Shown here: positions 24,584-33,398 of the stretch, one piece after another | How positions within the stretch are numbered: the stretch's first letter is position 1 | Layout of the letters: each line of letters starts with the position of its first letter | Assembly (NCBI RefSeq): GCF_001902145.1 | Contig: NZ_MRST01000024.1 | Span: 549,727-610,450, forward strand | Origin: Pseudomonas fluorescens | GTDB lineage: Bacteria > Pseudomonadota > Gammaproteobacteria > Pseudomonadales > Pseudomonadaceae | Direction: 5' to 3' | DNA length: 60,724 bases | Notes under the pieces: generated by a model | Told to the model about the DNA's origin: nothing | Databases searched by the model: none | Seen by the model: the letters and a program-made list of their open reading frames with translations, nothing else | Program-made: the position numbers and the translations under genes

Positions 24584-27355
24584 TCAGGATGAGGCGTGTT
24601 CCGGGCGCTGTTGGCGCTGCGCCACCCAGTAGTCCACCAGCTCGCGCAACTGCGACAGTTCCACCGGCTTGGCCATATGCCCGTCCATGCCTGCCTGGCG
24701 TGCGCGTTCTTTGTGTTCCGACAGGATATGCGCGGTGAGCGCCACCACCGGTGTGCGCACGCGTTGATGGCTGACTTCCCACGCCCGCAGTTGCTGCGTG
24801 GCGGAGAAACCATCGAGGATCGGCATTTCGCAGTCCATCAATACCAGGTCATAGCGCTGGGCTTTCATCGCTTGCAGCGCTTCTTCGCCGTTGCTGGCGG
24901 TGTCCGGGTCGAGATTGAGCTTGCCGAGCATGCCGCGAATCACTTTGGTGGAGATGCTGTTGTCTTCGGCTACCAGGATGCGGAAATCGCTGGGCACGGT
25001 GATGGCTGCCGGTGCGCTGGTGGCCGGGCGTGCCACGGGTGCGCCTTTGCTGCGCTGGGCCAGTTCATCGGCCAGGGTGGTCTTGAGAGTGTAGCCAGCC
25101 ACCGGTTTGGCGAGGATGCGCTTGATCCCGCAGTTGCGCGCGATGATCTTGCTCGGCGCGTTACTGATGCCGGTGAGCATGATCAGCAGGATGTCGTGGT
25201 TCAGGCTCGGATCTTCCTTGATCTTCGCCGCCAGTTGCATGCCGGTCATGCCGGGCATGTTCTGGTCCAGCAGCACCACGTCGAAATAATCACGCAGGTG
25301 CGCCTTGGTGCGCAGTAGCGCCAGGGCCTCCTTGCCCGAAGGCACGGCGCTGACGTTCAGGCCCCAGGCCGTACATTGCTGCACCAGCACTTTGCGGCAG
25401 GTGTCGTTGTCGTCCACCACCAGCACGCGGGCGTCCTTGAGCGGGCCGTCGAGGTCGCTGGTCGGGTGTTCCAGGCGTTCCGGGTCCAGCGGCAGGGTCA
25501 GCCACAGGGTACTGCCCTGGTGGCTCCCACTCTTGACGCCGAACTCGCCGTTCATCAACAGGATCAGTTGGCGGGCGATGACCAGGCCCAGGTGGCCGCT
25601 CAAGCGCGTCGCCGAAAGGAAGTTCTTGTTGTGCAGTTCGCTGTGCAGCAGGGCGTCGCGTTCGGCAGCTTCCATGGGCACGCCGCTGTCTTGCACGGCA
25701 ATGCGCAGGCGTGGCTTGGTGCTGCGCTCATCCAGGGCGACAACGATCAGCACTTCGCCTTCATCGGTTTTGTGCAGGGCGTTTTCCAAAAGGCTCAGCA
25801 GCGCCTGGCGCAGCCGCGTCGGATCACCGCTGATCACCCGCGGCACCTGAGGCTGGATAAAGCTGATCAGCTCGACATTCTGTTGCTCGGCCTTGGCGCG
25901 GAAGATGCTCAGGCAGTCGTCGATCAATGCGTTGAGATCGAACTGCACATCATCGAGTTCGATCTGGCCGGATTCGAGCTTGGAAATGTCGAGAATCTCG
26001 TTGATCAGGGTGAGCAACTCGTTACCGGCGCTGTGGATGGTCTGCACATAGTCGCGTTGCTTCACCGACAATGGTGTGCCCAGCAGCAACTCGGTCATAC
26101 CCAGCACACCGTTCATGGGCGTGCGGATTTCGTGGCTGATCTTCGCCAGGAACTCGGCCTTGGCGGCGATTTCGGCGTTGCTGGCCGCCAGGTCGCGGCT
26201 CAGGCTGAAGCGGGTTTCGACAATGGCGCGCTGGCGCTCGCCAAGGGCCAGGCTCATCAGCAGGCCGCTGAGGCAGATAAAGCTCAAGAGGGTGACGATC
26301 AGGCCCTGTGGCGCCACCAGGGTGAGGCCGAGCAGTGCGGGCAGGATGATCAGCGTGCCGATGTTGAACACCACCATGGCCACCACGAACAAGCGCGCCG
26401 GGCGGTAGCCTTTTTGCCAGTGATAGGCTGAGACGAACAGCATGCTCAGGCCCGCCAGCGCGACCAGGGCATAGGTGATGATGTTCAGCGGCAAGGTATT
26501 GACGAACAACAACAGCAAGCCGCACAGGACGATCAGCAGGATGTCGGCCATCAACACTTTGTTCAGCGGATGCGGGCCCAGGGGCATGAAGAAGCGGTAG
26601 GCGAACATCAGCCCGCAGGGTGCGGTCAGCAGCAGGGCCAGGTAGGCGCCAGGGGCCTGGATCGCGTGCCAGTTCGGCAGCCATGGCCCCACCAGGTTGA
26701 GCAGTAGCGCCAGGCTGAGCATCAACAGCAATTCGCAGGCGGCCAGCCACAGGCTGCTGCGCGAGCGGTGGTAGGCGAAGCGCGTGAGGTTATGCAGGAT
26801 CAGCATCGACAGCACGCCGAACAGCAGGCCGTAGATCAGCGTCTGGTTCTGGTCGGCGGCGGCCAGCACCGCTGGTTCCAGGGTGATGTAAGGCCGCAGT
26901 TCGTGTTCCGAGACCAGGCGCAGGTACACCTCCAGTGGCCGTTGGCTCTGAGGTATCGGCAGCATGAAGTCACTGCTCGGCAAAGGGCGCTCAGCCTGGG
27001 GCTGGCGTGTGCCGGTGGTTTGTTGCTCCACCAGAGTGTCGCCGTCCAGCACGTACAGGCTCAGGCTGGACAGGTCCGGGGCGAACACCCGCAGCACTTG
27101 TTCGTGCTTGCCGGGCTGCAGCCTGAAACGCACCCACAGCGCACCGTCCGGCTGCGCGGCAGTGATCCGGTCCAGTTCGATGGGGCTGAATTGATTGGTA
27201 TAGCGGGCGGAACGGATGTCGCTCAGTTGCAGGTCGGCCTGTTCATCAAGCAATACCGCCCAGCCACTGCCTTGCGCGGCGGCCTGGGCCGGTAGCAAGC
27301 AGAGCAGGGTCAGCAGACTGATTGTGAAACCTATGGCGATCCTGAGCCAGCGCAC
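24584..27355 (-). CDS. retS: Hybrid sensor kinase RetS
   Basis: 923 residues. Signal peptide; periplasmic 7TMR-DISMED2 sensor (about 30-170); seven-helix 7TMR-DISM (about 185-390); HisKA with SHEIRTPMNG (His near 406); degenerate HATPase; receiver 1 from about 638 (LVVDDND, VVLLDQNMPG); receiver 2 from about 789 (LVAEDN, LVLMDCEMP). This is the RetS architecture: it binds GacS and blocks GacA-rsmY/Z signalling, favouring motile over biofilm or T6SS modes. The ATP boxes read DSGVP and SGHLGL rather than DxGxG and GxGLG. GTG start with AAGGGAT upstream. Adjacent to purD as in P. aeruginosa. Confidence 0.92.
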   Translation of the reverse strand: MRWLRIAIGFTISLLTLLCLLPAQAAAQGSGWAVLLDEQADLQLSDIRSARYTNQFSPIELDRITAAQPDGALWVRFRLQPGKHEQVLRVFAPDLSSLSLYVLDGDTLVEQQTTGTRQPQAERPLPSSDFMLPIPQSQRPLEVYLRLVSEHELRPYITLEPAVLAAADQNQTLIYGLLFGVLSMLILHNLTRFAYHRSRSSLWLAACELLLMLSLALLLNLVGPWLPNWHAIQAPGAYLALLLTAPCGLMFAYRFFMPLGPHPLNKVLMADILLIVLCGLLLLFVNTLPLNIITYALVALAGLSMLFVSAYHWQKGYRPARLFVVAMVVFNIGTLIILPALLGLTLVAPQGLIVTLLSFICLSGLLMSLALGERQRAIVETRFSLSRDLAASNAEIAAKAEFLAKISHEIRTPMNGVLGMTELLLGTPLSVKQRDYVQTIHSAGNELLTLINEILDISKLESGQIELDDVQFDLNALIDDCLSIFRAKAEQQNVELISFIQPQVPRVISGDPTRLRQALLSLLENALHKTDEGEVLIVVALDERSTKPRLRIAVQDSGVPMEAAERDALLHSELHNKNFLSATRLSGHLGLVIARQLILLMNGEFGVKSGSHQGSTLWLTLPLDPERLEHPTSDLDGPLKDARVLVVDDNDTCRKVLVQQCTAWGLNVSAVPSGKEALALLRTKAHLRDYFDVVLLDQNMPGMTGMQLAAKIKEDPSLNHDILLIMLTGISNAPSKIIARNCGIKRILAKPVAGYTLKTTLADELAQRSKGAPVARPATSAPAAITVPSDFRILVAEDNSISTKVIRGMLGKLNLDPDTASNGEEALQAMKAQRYDLVLMDCEMPILDGFSATQQLRAWEVSHQRVRTPVVALTAHILSEHKERARQAGMDGHMAKPVELSQLRELVDYWVAQRQQRPEHASS

Positions 27356-27471
27356 GGCGAAATCCCTTCGGTAGGTGGATGCACGGGTTAACTATGCGCG
27401 GGGCGACAGGGTACGGCAAGGGCCAAAGGCCCTTACCTAACCGAACGGATAGCTACTGCAAGTGTAGCTGC

Positions 27472-28764
27472 TCAGTTGTTCTCACCGCGTTCGCGGGCAA
27501 TGGCACGGTAGCCAATGTCGGTGCGGTAGAAGCAGCCCTTCCAGTCGATTTTCGCCGCCAGTTTGTACGCCTGCTGTTGCGCGGCATCGACACTGGCACC
27601 CATCGCGGTGGCGCACAGCACGCGGCCGCCGGCGGTTACAACATTGCCGTCCTTGAGCGCGGTGCCTGCATGGAACACCTTGCCTTCCAGCGCAGCGGCC
27701 GCGTCGAGGCCTTCGATCATATCGCCCTTGGCGTAGTCGGCAGGGTAGCCACCGGCCGCCATTACGATGCCGACGCTCGGGCGTGGGTCCCACTGCGCTT
27801 CGACCTTGTCCAGGGCCTGGGCGAGGGCGGCTTCCACCAGCAGCACCAGGCTCGACTGCAGGCGCAGCATCACCGGTTGGGTTTCCGGATCGCCGAAGCG
27901 GCAGTTGAACTCGATGACTTTCGGGTTACCGGCTTTGTCGATCATCAGGCCGGCGTAGAGGAAGCCGGTGTACAGGTTGCCTTCATCCGCCATGCCGCGC
28001 ACGGTTGGCCAGATCACCAGGTCCATGACGCGCTGGTGCACGTCGGCGGTTACAACGGGCGCCGGGGAGTAGGCGCCCATGCCGCCGGTGTTCGGGCCGC
28101 TGTCGCCGTTGCCGACGCGCTTGTGGTCCTGGCTGGTGGCCATCGGCAATACGTTCTTGCCGTCGACCATCACGATAAAGCTGGCTTCCTCGCCGTCGAG
28201 GAACTCCTCGATGACTACGCGCGAGCCGGCGTCACCAAAGGCATTGCCGGCGAGCATGTCGCGCACGGCGTCTTCGGCTTCCTGCAGGGTCATGGCGACG
28301 ATCACGCCTTTACCGGCAGCCAGGCCATCGGCCTTGATCACGATCGGTGCGCCTTTCTCACGCAGGTAAGCCAGGGCCGGTTCGATCTCGGTGAAGTTCT
28401 GGTAGTCGGCCGTCGGGATCTTGTGGCGAGCCAGGAAGTCCTTGGTAAAGGCTTTCGAACCTTCCAGCTGGGCGGCGCCAGCGGTAGGGCCGAAGCAATC
28501 CAGGCCACGGCTGCGGAACAGATCGACGACGCCTGCTACCAGTGGCACTTCCGGGCCGACGATGGTCAGGGAAACATTCTTCTCGGCAAAATCTGCCAAC
28601 TGCTCCAGGGCCAGCACGTCGATGGCGACGTTTTCGCACTTGGCTTCAATGGCGGTACCGGCGTTGCCGGGGGCGACGAAGACTTTCTGCACGCGTGGGT
28701 CCTGGGCAACTTTCCAGGCCAGGGCGTGTTCACGGCCACCGCTGCCAATGATCAAAACATTCAT
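27472..28764 (-). CDS. purD: Phosphoribosylamine-glycine ligase PurD
   Basis: 430-residue ATP-grasp enzyme that joins glycine to phosphoribosylamine (step 2 of purine synthesis). MNVLIIGSGGREHALAWKV is the classic start; GPEVPLVAGVVDLFR, PIVIKADGLAAGKGV, FNCRFGDPETQPVMLRL and VMAAGGYPADYAKGD follow in order. GAGG lies 8 bases before the ATG. Same strand as purH upstream, with a REPIN in the 150-bp gap, and retS downstream. Confidence 0.97.
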   Translation of the reverse strand: MNVLIIGSGGREHALAWKVAQDPRVQKVFVAPGNAGTAIEAKCENVAIDVLALEQLADFAEKNVSLTIVGPEVPLVAGVVDLFRSRGLDCFGPTAGAAQLEGSKAFTKDFLARHKIPTADYQNFTEIEPALAYLREKGAPIVIKADGLAAGKGVIVAMTLQEAEDAVRDMLAGNAFGDAGSRVVIEEFLDGEEASFIVMVDGKNVLPMATSQDHKRVGNGDSGPNTGGMGAYSPAPVVTADVHQRVMDLVIWPTVRGMADEGNLYTGFLYAGLMIDKAGNPKVIEFNCRFGDPETQPVMLRLQSSLVLLVEAALAQALDKVEAQWDPRPSVGIVMAAGGYPADYAKGDMIEGLDAAAALEGKVFHAGTALKDGNVVTAGGRVLCATAMGASVDAAQQQAYKLAAKIDWKGCFYRTDIGYRAIARERGENN

Positions 28765-28796
28765 TTCAAAAACCTCTGAGAAACGCTGTGCTTCTC

Positions 28797-28896
28797 TGTA
28801 GGAGCGAGCTTGCTCGCGAAGGTCGACAACGATGACGAGGGGAACCTGACACCCCGTGGCGTTTTTGAGTTCTTCGCGAGCAAGCTCGCTCCTGCA
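28797..28896. repeat. REPIN (GTAGGAGCGAGC type)
   Basis: Inverted pair CTGTAGGAGCGAGCTTGCTC ... reverse complement, with a one-base change (CCTGCAG) in the right arm. It lies between purH and purD, inside a likely operon. Confidence 0.92.
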
Positions 28897-28914
28897 GTAG
28901 GGAAGCGGTGCTGT

Positions 28915-30522
28915 TTAGTGGCGGAAGTGGCGCATGCCGGTGAAGACCATCGCAATGCCAGCTTCATCAGCGGCGGCGATAACCTCCGCGTCACGCATCG
29001 AACCACCCGGTTGGATCACGGCGGTCACGCCTGCTTTCGCGGCATTGTCCAGGCCGTCACGGAACGGGAAGAACGCATCGGAAGCCATCACCGAACCCAC
29101 CACCTGCAAACCGGCATGCTCAGCCTTGATCGCGGCGATACGTGCCGAGTTCACGCGGCTCATCTGGCCAGCGCCGACACCGATGGTCTGGCGGTTCTTG
29201 GCGTAGACGATGGCGTTGGACTTGACGTATTTGGCCACTTTCCAGGCGAAGATCAGGTCGTTGATCTCTTGCTCGGTCGGCGCGCGCTTGGTCACGACTT
29301 TCAGGTCGTCGCTGCCGATCATGCCGATGTCGCGGCTCTGTACCAGCAGGCCGCCATTGACGCGCTTGTAGTCCCAGGCAGCAGCGCGGTCTGCCGACCA
29401 CTCGCCACAGGCCAGCAGACGCACGTTGGCTTTGGCGGCGACGATGGCGCGGGCTTCTTCGCTGACGCTTGGAGCGATGATCACTTCGACGAACTGACGC
29501 TCGACGATGGCCTTGGCGGTCTCGGCATCCAGTTCGCGGTTGAAGGCAATGATGCCGCCGAATGCGGATTCGGTGTCGGTGGCGTAGGCCAGTTCGTAAG
29601 CCTGGCGAATACCGCCTTCAGCGTCCGGGCTGACGGCCACGCCGCACGGGTTGGCGTGCTTGACGATCACACAGGCCGGCTTGACGAAGCTCTTCACACA
29701 TTCCAGCGCAGCGTCTGTATCGGCCACGTTGTTGTAGGAGAGTTCTTTACCTTGCAACTGAGTGGCGGTGGCGATGCCCACTTCGGCCGGCTTGGCTTCC
29801 ACATAGAACGCCGCGCTCTGGTGCGGGTTCTCGCCGTAGCGCATCTCCTGGGCCTTGATGAACTGGCTGTTGAAGGTGCGCGGGAACTGGCTGCGGCCCT
29901 CTGTGCTCAGGGTGTCAGCCGCCTGGTTCACGGTGCCCATGTAGTTGGCGATCATGCCGTCATAGGCGGCGGTGTGTTCGAACGCCTTGAGCATCAGGTC
30001 GAAGCGCTGGGCGTAGGTCAGGCCACCGGCCTTGAGGTTTTCCAGGACGTTGGCGTAGTCGCTGGCATTGACCACGATGGCCACGTCTTTATGGTTCTTG
30101 GCTGCCGAGCGCACCATGGTCGGGCCGCCGATATCGATGTTTTCGATGGCGGTCGGCAGGTCGCAACCTGGCTTGTTGATGGTGGCTTCGAACGGGTAGA
30201 GGTTAACGGCCACCAGGTCGATGGGCTTGATGCCGTGCTCGGTCATGATGGCGTCGTCGATGCCGCGACGGCCAAGGATGCCGCCGTGGATTTTCGGGTG
30301 CAGGGTCTTGACGCGACCGTCCATCATTTCTGCGAAACCGGTGTAGTCCGCGACTTCTACTGCGGCCACGCCGTTGTCCTGCAGCAGCTTGAAGGTCCCG
30401 CCCGTGGAGAGGATTTCCACACCCAGGGCTTCCAGCTCCCGGGCAAATTCGAGGATCCCGGTCTTGTCGGAAACACTGATCAAGGCACGGCGGATCGGCA
30501 GGCGGGTGGTCTGGTCGGTCAT
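28915..30522 (-). CDS. purH: Bifunctional AICAR transformylase / IMP cyclohydrolase PurH
   Basis: 535 residues catalysing the last two steps to IMP. The N-terminal cyclohydrolase starts RRALISVSDKTGILEFAREL and has STGGTFKLLQDNG, MDGRVKTLHPKIHGGIL and NIDIGGPTMVRSAAKNH. The C-terminal transformylase has LSYNNVADTDAALECVK, CVIVKHANPCGVA and SDAFFPFRDGLDNAAKAGV. MTDQTTRLP at 30522 is the family start; two in-frame ATGs lie upstream. The leader contains a rho-independent terminator-like hairpin separating it from fis. Confidence 0.97.
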   Translation of the reverse strand: MTDQTTRLPIRRALISVSDKTGILEFARELEALGVEILSTGGTFKLLQDNGVAAVEVADYTGFAEMMDGRVKTLHPKIHGGILGRRGIDDAIMTEHGIKPIDLVAVNLYPFEATINKPGCDLPTAIENIDIGGPTMVRSAAKNHKDVAIVVNASDYANVLENLKAGGLTYAQRFDLMLKAFEHTAAYDGMIANYMGTVNQAADTLSTEGRSQFPRTFNSQFIKAQEMRYGENPHQSAAFYVEAKPAEVGIATATQLQGKELSYNNVADTDAALECVKSFVKPACVIVKHANPCGVAVSPDAEGGIRQAYELAYATDTESAFGGIIAFNRELDAETAKAIVERQFVEVIIAPSVSEEARAIVAAKANVRLLACGEWSADRAAAWDYKRVNGGLLVQSRDIGMIGSDDLKVVTKRAPTEQEINDLIFAWKVAKYVKSNAIVYAKNRQTIGVGAGQMSRVNSARIAAIKAEHAGLQVVGSVMASDAFFPFRDGLDNAAKAGVTAVIQPGGSMRDAEVIAAADEAGIAMVFTGMRHFRH

Positions 30523-30554
30523 CTCAATTTCCATCAAAAGCAAAGGAAGTCAGC

Positions 30555-30587
30555 AAAAAAGGCGACCGGTTTTACGCGGGCGCCTTT
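30555..30587 (-). terminator. Terminator after fis, in the purH leader
   Basis: On the minus strand AAAGGCG ... CGCCTTT with a 16-nt loop (itself GC-rich) is followed by TTTTGC. It starts 18 bp after the fis stop and lies 33 bp before the purH ATG. It can end the dusB-fis transcript and reduce read-through into purH. Confidence 0.75.
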
Positions 30588-30604
30588 CTGGTTTGATTGA
30601 ATGC

Positions 30605-30925
30605 TTACAGCAAATCGTACTGCTTGAGCTTTTTGCGCAAGGTGCCACGGTTGAGGCCCAGCAGCTCACTGGCTTTGGTCTGGTTGCCCTTGACGTAGTT
30701 CATCACGCTTTCGAGCAAGGGCGCCTCGACTTCGGAGAGCACCAGGTTGTACACGTCCGTGACGGAAGCGCCCTCAAGGTGGGCGAAATAATTGTGCAGC
30801 GCCTTCTCGACACTCCCGCGAAGGGTCTGGCCTTCTTCGCTGGGCGTGTTGAGGTGCTGTTTCAAATTGACGTTGTCGCTCACGGGTGTTGTTCCACTCA
30901 CTAAAGTCTCGGTCATCATCGTCAT
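30605..30925 (-). CDS. fis: DNA-binding protein Fis
   Basis: 106-residue nucleoid protein that bends DNA and modulates growth-phase transcription and recombination. The C-terminal helix-turn-helix is LLESVMNYVKGNQTKASELLGLNRGTLRKKL, near-identical to other Fis proteins; the N-terminal LRGSVEKALHNYFAHLEG is the dimer region. The ATG overlaps the dusB stop (ATGA), the conserved dusB-fis operon. A second ATG two codons downstream is an alternative start. Confidence 0.96.
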   Translation of the reverse strand: MTMMTETLVSGTTPVSDNVNLKQHLNTPSEEGQTLRGSVEKALHNYFAHLEGASVTDVYNLVLSEVEAPLLESVMNYVKGNQTKASELLGLNRGTLRKKLKQYDLL

Positions 30926-31935
30926 GCGGCCACCCCTTCTCCATCCCCTGTTCCCAGGCTCTTGTCGCGTCCGGCGAAGAACTCACGAACGGTGGCGACC
31001 TGTGCCTGCGTTTCATCCAAACGATTGAACTGAGCGCGGAATTCCTTGGCGCCCGGCAAGGTGGCGAGATACCAGCCGACATGCTTGCGAGCAATGCGTA
31101 CTCCCATCACGTCCCCATAGAAGGCGTGCAGGGCGGCCAGATGCTCAAGCAGAATACGTTCCACCTCGACCAACTCTGGTGCCGGCAAGACTTCACCGGT
31201 ACGCAGGAAATGCTCGATTTCACGAAAAATCCACGGCCGCCCCTGGGCGGCCCGGCCAATCAACAAGCCATCGGCACCGGTTGCGTGCAGTACGCGCCGG
31301 GCTTTCTCGGCACTGTCGATGTCGCCATTGGCAAAGACGGGCATCGACACGGCCTGCTTGATCGCGGCAATGGTGTCGTACTCGGCTTCACCGGTGTAAA
31401 GGTCGGCGCGGGTACGGCCATGCACCGCCAGCGCTGTAATTCCTGCCTGTTCAGCGATCTTCGCCACCGTCAGGCCATTCTTGTTGTCCCGGTCCCAACC
31501 GGTACGAATCTTCAGGGTCACCGGCACATCCACTGCGCCGACAACGGCCTGCAGGATCTCGGCGACCAACTGCTCATCTTTCAACAGTGCGGAGCCGGCG
31601 GCCTTGTTGCAAACCTTCTTGGCCGGGCAGCCCATGTTGATATCGATGATCTGTGCACCCAGCTCCACATTGGCCCGTGCTGCATCCGCCAGCATCTGCG
31701 CATCGCCTCCGGCGATCTGCACCGAGCGTGGCTCGGGATCACCTTCGTGGATCATGCGCATCCGCGACTTGCGGGTGTTCCACAAACTCATGTCGCTGGT
31801 AACCATTTCAGAGACTACTAGACCCGCGCCCAAACGCTTGCACAGCTGACGAAAGGGCTGGTCGGTGACACCCGCCATCGGGGCGAGGATCAAGCCGTTT
31901 TGCAATGTGTATGGGCCGATGCGTACCGCCGACAT
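30922..31935 (-). CDS. dusB: tRNA-dihydrouridine synthase DusB
   Basis: 337-residue FMN enzyme reducing uridine in the tRNA D-loop. Motifs: GLILAPMAGVTDQPFRQL (FMN), IDINMGCPAKKVCNKAAGSALL (catalytic Cys), VTLKIRTGWD, ALAVHGRTRADLYTG, PVFANGDIDS and GADGLLIGRAAQGRPWIF. First gene of dusB-fis; GGAAG just upstream of the ATG acts as ribosome site. Confidence 0.96.
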   Translation of the reverse strand: MSAVRIGPYTLQNGLILAPMAGVTDQPFRQLCKRLGAGLVVSEMVTSDMSLWNTRKSRMRMIHEGDPEPRSVQIAGGDAQMLADAARANVELGAQIIDINMGCPAKKVCNKAAGSALLKDEQLVAEILQAVVGAVDVPVTLKIRTGWDRDNKNGLTVAKIAEQAGITALAVHGRTRADLYTGEAEYDTIAAIKQAVSMPVFANGDIDSAEKARRVLHATGADGLLIGRAAQGRPWIFREIEHFLRTGEVLPAPELVEVERILLEHLAALHAFYGDVMGVRIARKHVGWYLATLPGAKEFRAQFNRLDETQAQVATVREFFAGRDKSLGTGDGEGVAA

Positions 31936-32069
31936 AGGACTTCCCTGTTGTGGGGCCGGATCATTAGAGTTCGAAAAAGGGTTGGCATGATACCCGCTCT
32001 CGATGACTGGTTAAAGGCTGAATTGGATAAAATCTGAACAGTTACTTTTTTATCGCCATCGGTTTGGTC

Positions 32070-32098
32070 GACGGCGGCCAAGTCAATAATCCGCCGTC
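32070..32098 (-). terminator. Inverted repeat after the DUF3426 gene
   Basis: GACGGCGG (32070-32077) pairs with CCGCCGTC (32091-32098) across a 13-nt loop, 23 bp past the stop of the DUF3426 gene on the minus strand. A T-run is lacking, so termination is only probable. Confidence 0.45.
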
Positions 32099-32120
32099 AA
32101 ACCTCGGTGGGCACGCCGTT

Positions 32121-33368
32121 TTACTCGGGCGAATGGAAGCTCAGGCTGTAGTTCACGGCTCTATTGCCCGGATCAAGAATGTCCAGGGAGATGTGGATCG
32201 GCGTCTGCGAGGGCATTTCGCTGACGCCGGCCAACTCGCCGCTGAGGTATTCGGCGGGCTTGAAGCGACGACTGGCAATCAGGCTGCCGTTCAAGTCCGC
32301 AAAGCGCAGCTCCAGCAGCGGAAAGGGCTGGGAGAAGGTCGCGCGGTTATAGATGATGGCATCCACCACCAGCGCCCCGGCGAATTCGGGGTGGCTGCGC
32401 ACCACCAGATTGCTGCTCTTTATATGGGTAATGTCGACCCGCGATGGCACCGTGCATCCCAGTTTCGGGCACAGCGCCTGGAACCAGGGACGGTAGGCAT
32501 CCTGGCGGGCCAGGTCGTCGAATTGGTAGGCGATGTACTGGCCGGCCAGGCCTGCGGCGGCGAATACTACCAAGAGTATCCAGAGCAGACGGCGACCCAA
32601 GCTTGACGGACGCTTCTGCGCATACAGGTGCAGGGGGTCGTCTTCCAGGTCCTGGAGCAACTCGTCGTGTACACCAGCCTCCGTTCGCGCACGCTTGCGG
32701 CGCGCGAACGCGCGGTCTTCGGGTTCAGGCTCATCGTGCTCGTCGCGGGTGGGTGTCAGCGGCGGGTCGAGGTCATCATCCACGGCAGTGGCGTGCAGTG
32801 CCGGTTCGTCAGCGAGGTGGTCGCTGTGGGCGGACATGGACGGTTCGGTGCGCTGTTTGGACGCAGGGGACTTGGCCGGCTCGGGCTCCTCTTCATGGGC
32901 CTGGGCGCGCTCCTCGGGGGGCTCACTGAACAGGCTGGCCGCCCACTTTTCTTCCTCGGCCTTGACCGTATCGCGGCTGGCGCTGAAGGACTCTTCCTTT
33001 TGCCGACGGTCGGCACCTGGCTGGCGACGTTCTGCCCCCAAGGCCTGGGTGTGTTGGATCTCGCGACGTTCCAGCTTGGCCAGTTCCTTGTCCAGGTTAT
33101 CCAGGTCCAGCTCTTCGGCCGTCCACTGTTTCTGGCTGATGGCCCGTGGCGGCTCGGGAGGTGCTTCGCCAGTCGGCTCGGAGGTCGTCGGCGCTTCAGG
33201 TTCCGGCGCAGACGCCTGGGCGCGTTGCTCCAGCAACTGGCGAGCGGCGTTGAACACTTGCAGGCACGAGCCGCAACGCACCACGCCGCGGGCCACGCTC
33301 AATTGGGCGTGGTTGACGCGAAAGCGCGATTGGCAATGTGGGCACTGGGTGACGAAACTGTCGGTCAT
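32121..33368 (-). CDS. Zinc-ribbon (MJ0042) and DUF3426 domain membrane protein
   Basis: 415 residues. An N-terminal zinc ribbon with paired cysteines (QCPHCQSRFRV ... VRCGSCLQVF), a long acidic, Glu/Pro-rich disordered region (about 60-250), one membrane helix (LLWILLVVFAAAGLAGQYIAY), and a periplasmic DUF3426 domain (LGCTVPSRVDITHIKSSNLVVR, YNRATFSQPFPLLELRFADLNG). Function unknown. It sits directly downstream of prmA (30-bp gap) as in other pseudomonads. Start MTDSFVTQCPHC chosen over an upstream in-frame ATG. Confidence 0.88.
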   Translation of the reverse strand: MTDSFVTQCPHCQSRFRVNHAQLSVARGVVRCGSCLQVFNAARQLLEQRAQASAPEPEAPTTSEPTGEAPPEPPRAISQKQWTAEELDLDNLDKELAKLERREIQHTQALGAERRQPGADRRQKEESFSASRDTVKAEEEKWAASLFSEPPEERAQAHEEEPEPAKSPASKQRTEPSMSAHSDHLADEPALHATAVDDDLDPPLTPTRDEHDEPEPEDRAFARRKRARTEAGVHDELLQDLEDDPLHLYAQKRPSSLGRRLLWILLVVFAAAGLAGQYIAYQFDDLARQDAYRPWFQALCPKLGCTVPSRVDITHIKSSNLVVRSHPEFAGALVVDAIIYNRATFSQPFPLLELRFADLNGSLIASRRFKPAEYLSGELAGVSEMPSQTPIHISLDILDPGNRAVNYSLSFHSPE

Positions 33369-33398
33369 GCGGCCATCCGATTCAGGCAAGCGCTCATT

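Noticed and set aside
27418..27434. AAGGGCC-AAA-GGCCCTT as terminator between purD and retS
   Set aside because: There is no T-run on either strand and the loop is only 3 nt; it may still form but is not a convincing terminator.
28810..30600. 596-codon open frame antisense to purH
   Set aside because: purH is unambiguous; the antisense frame also reads through a REPIN, typical of GC-rich shadows.
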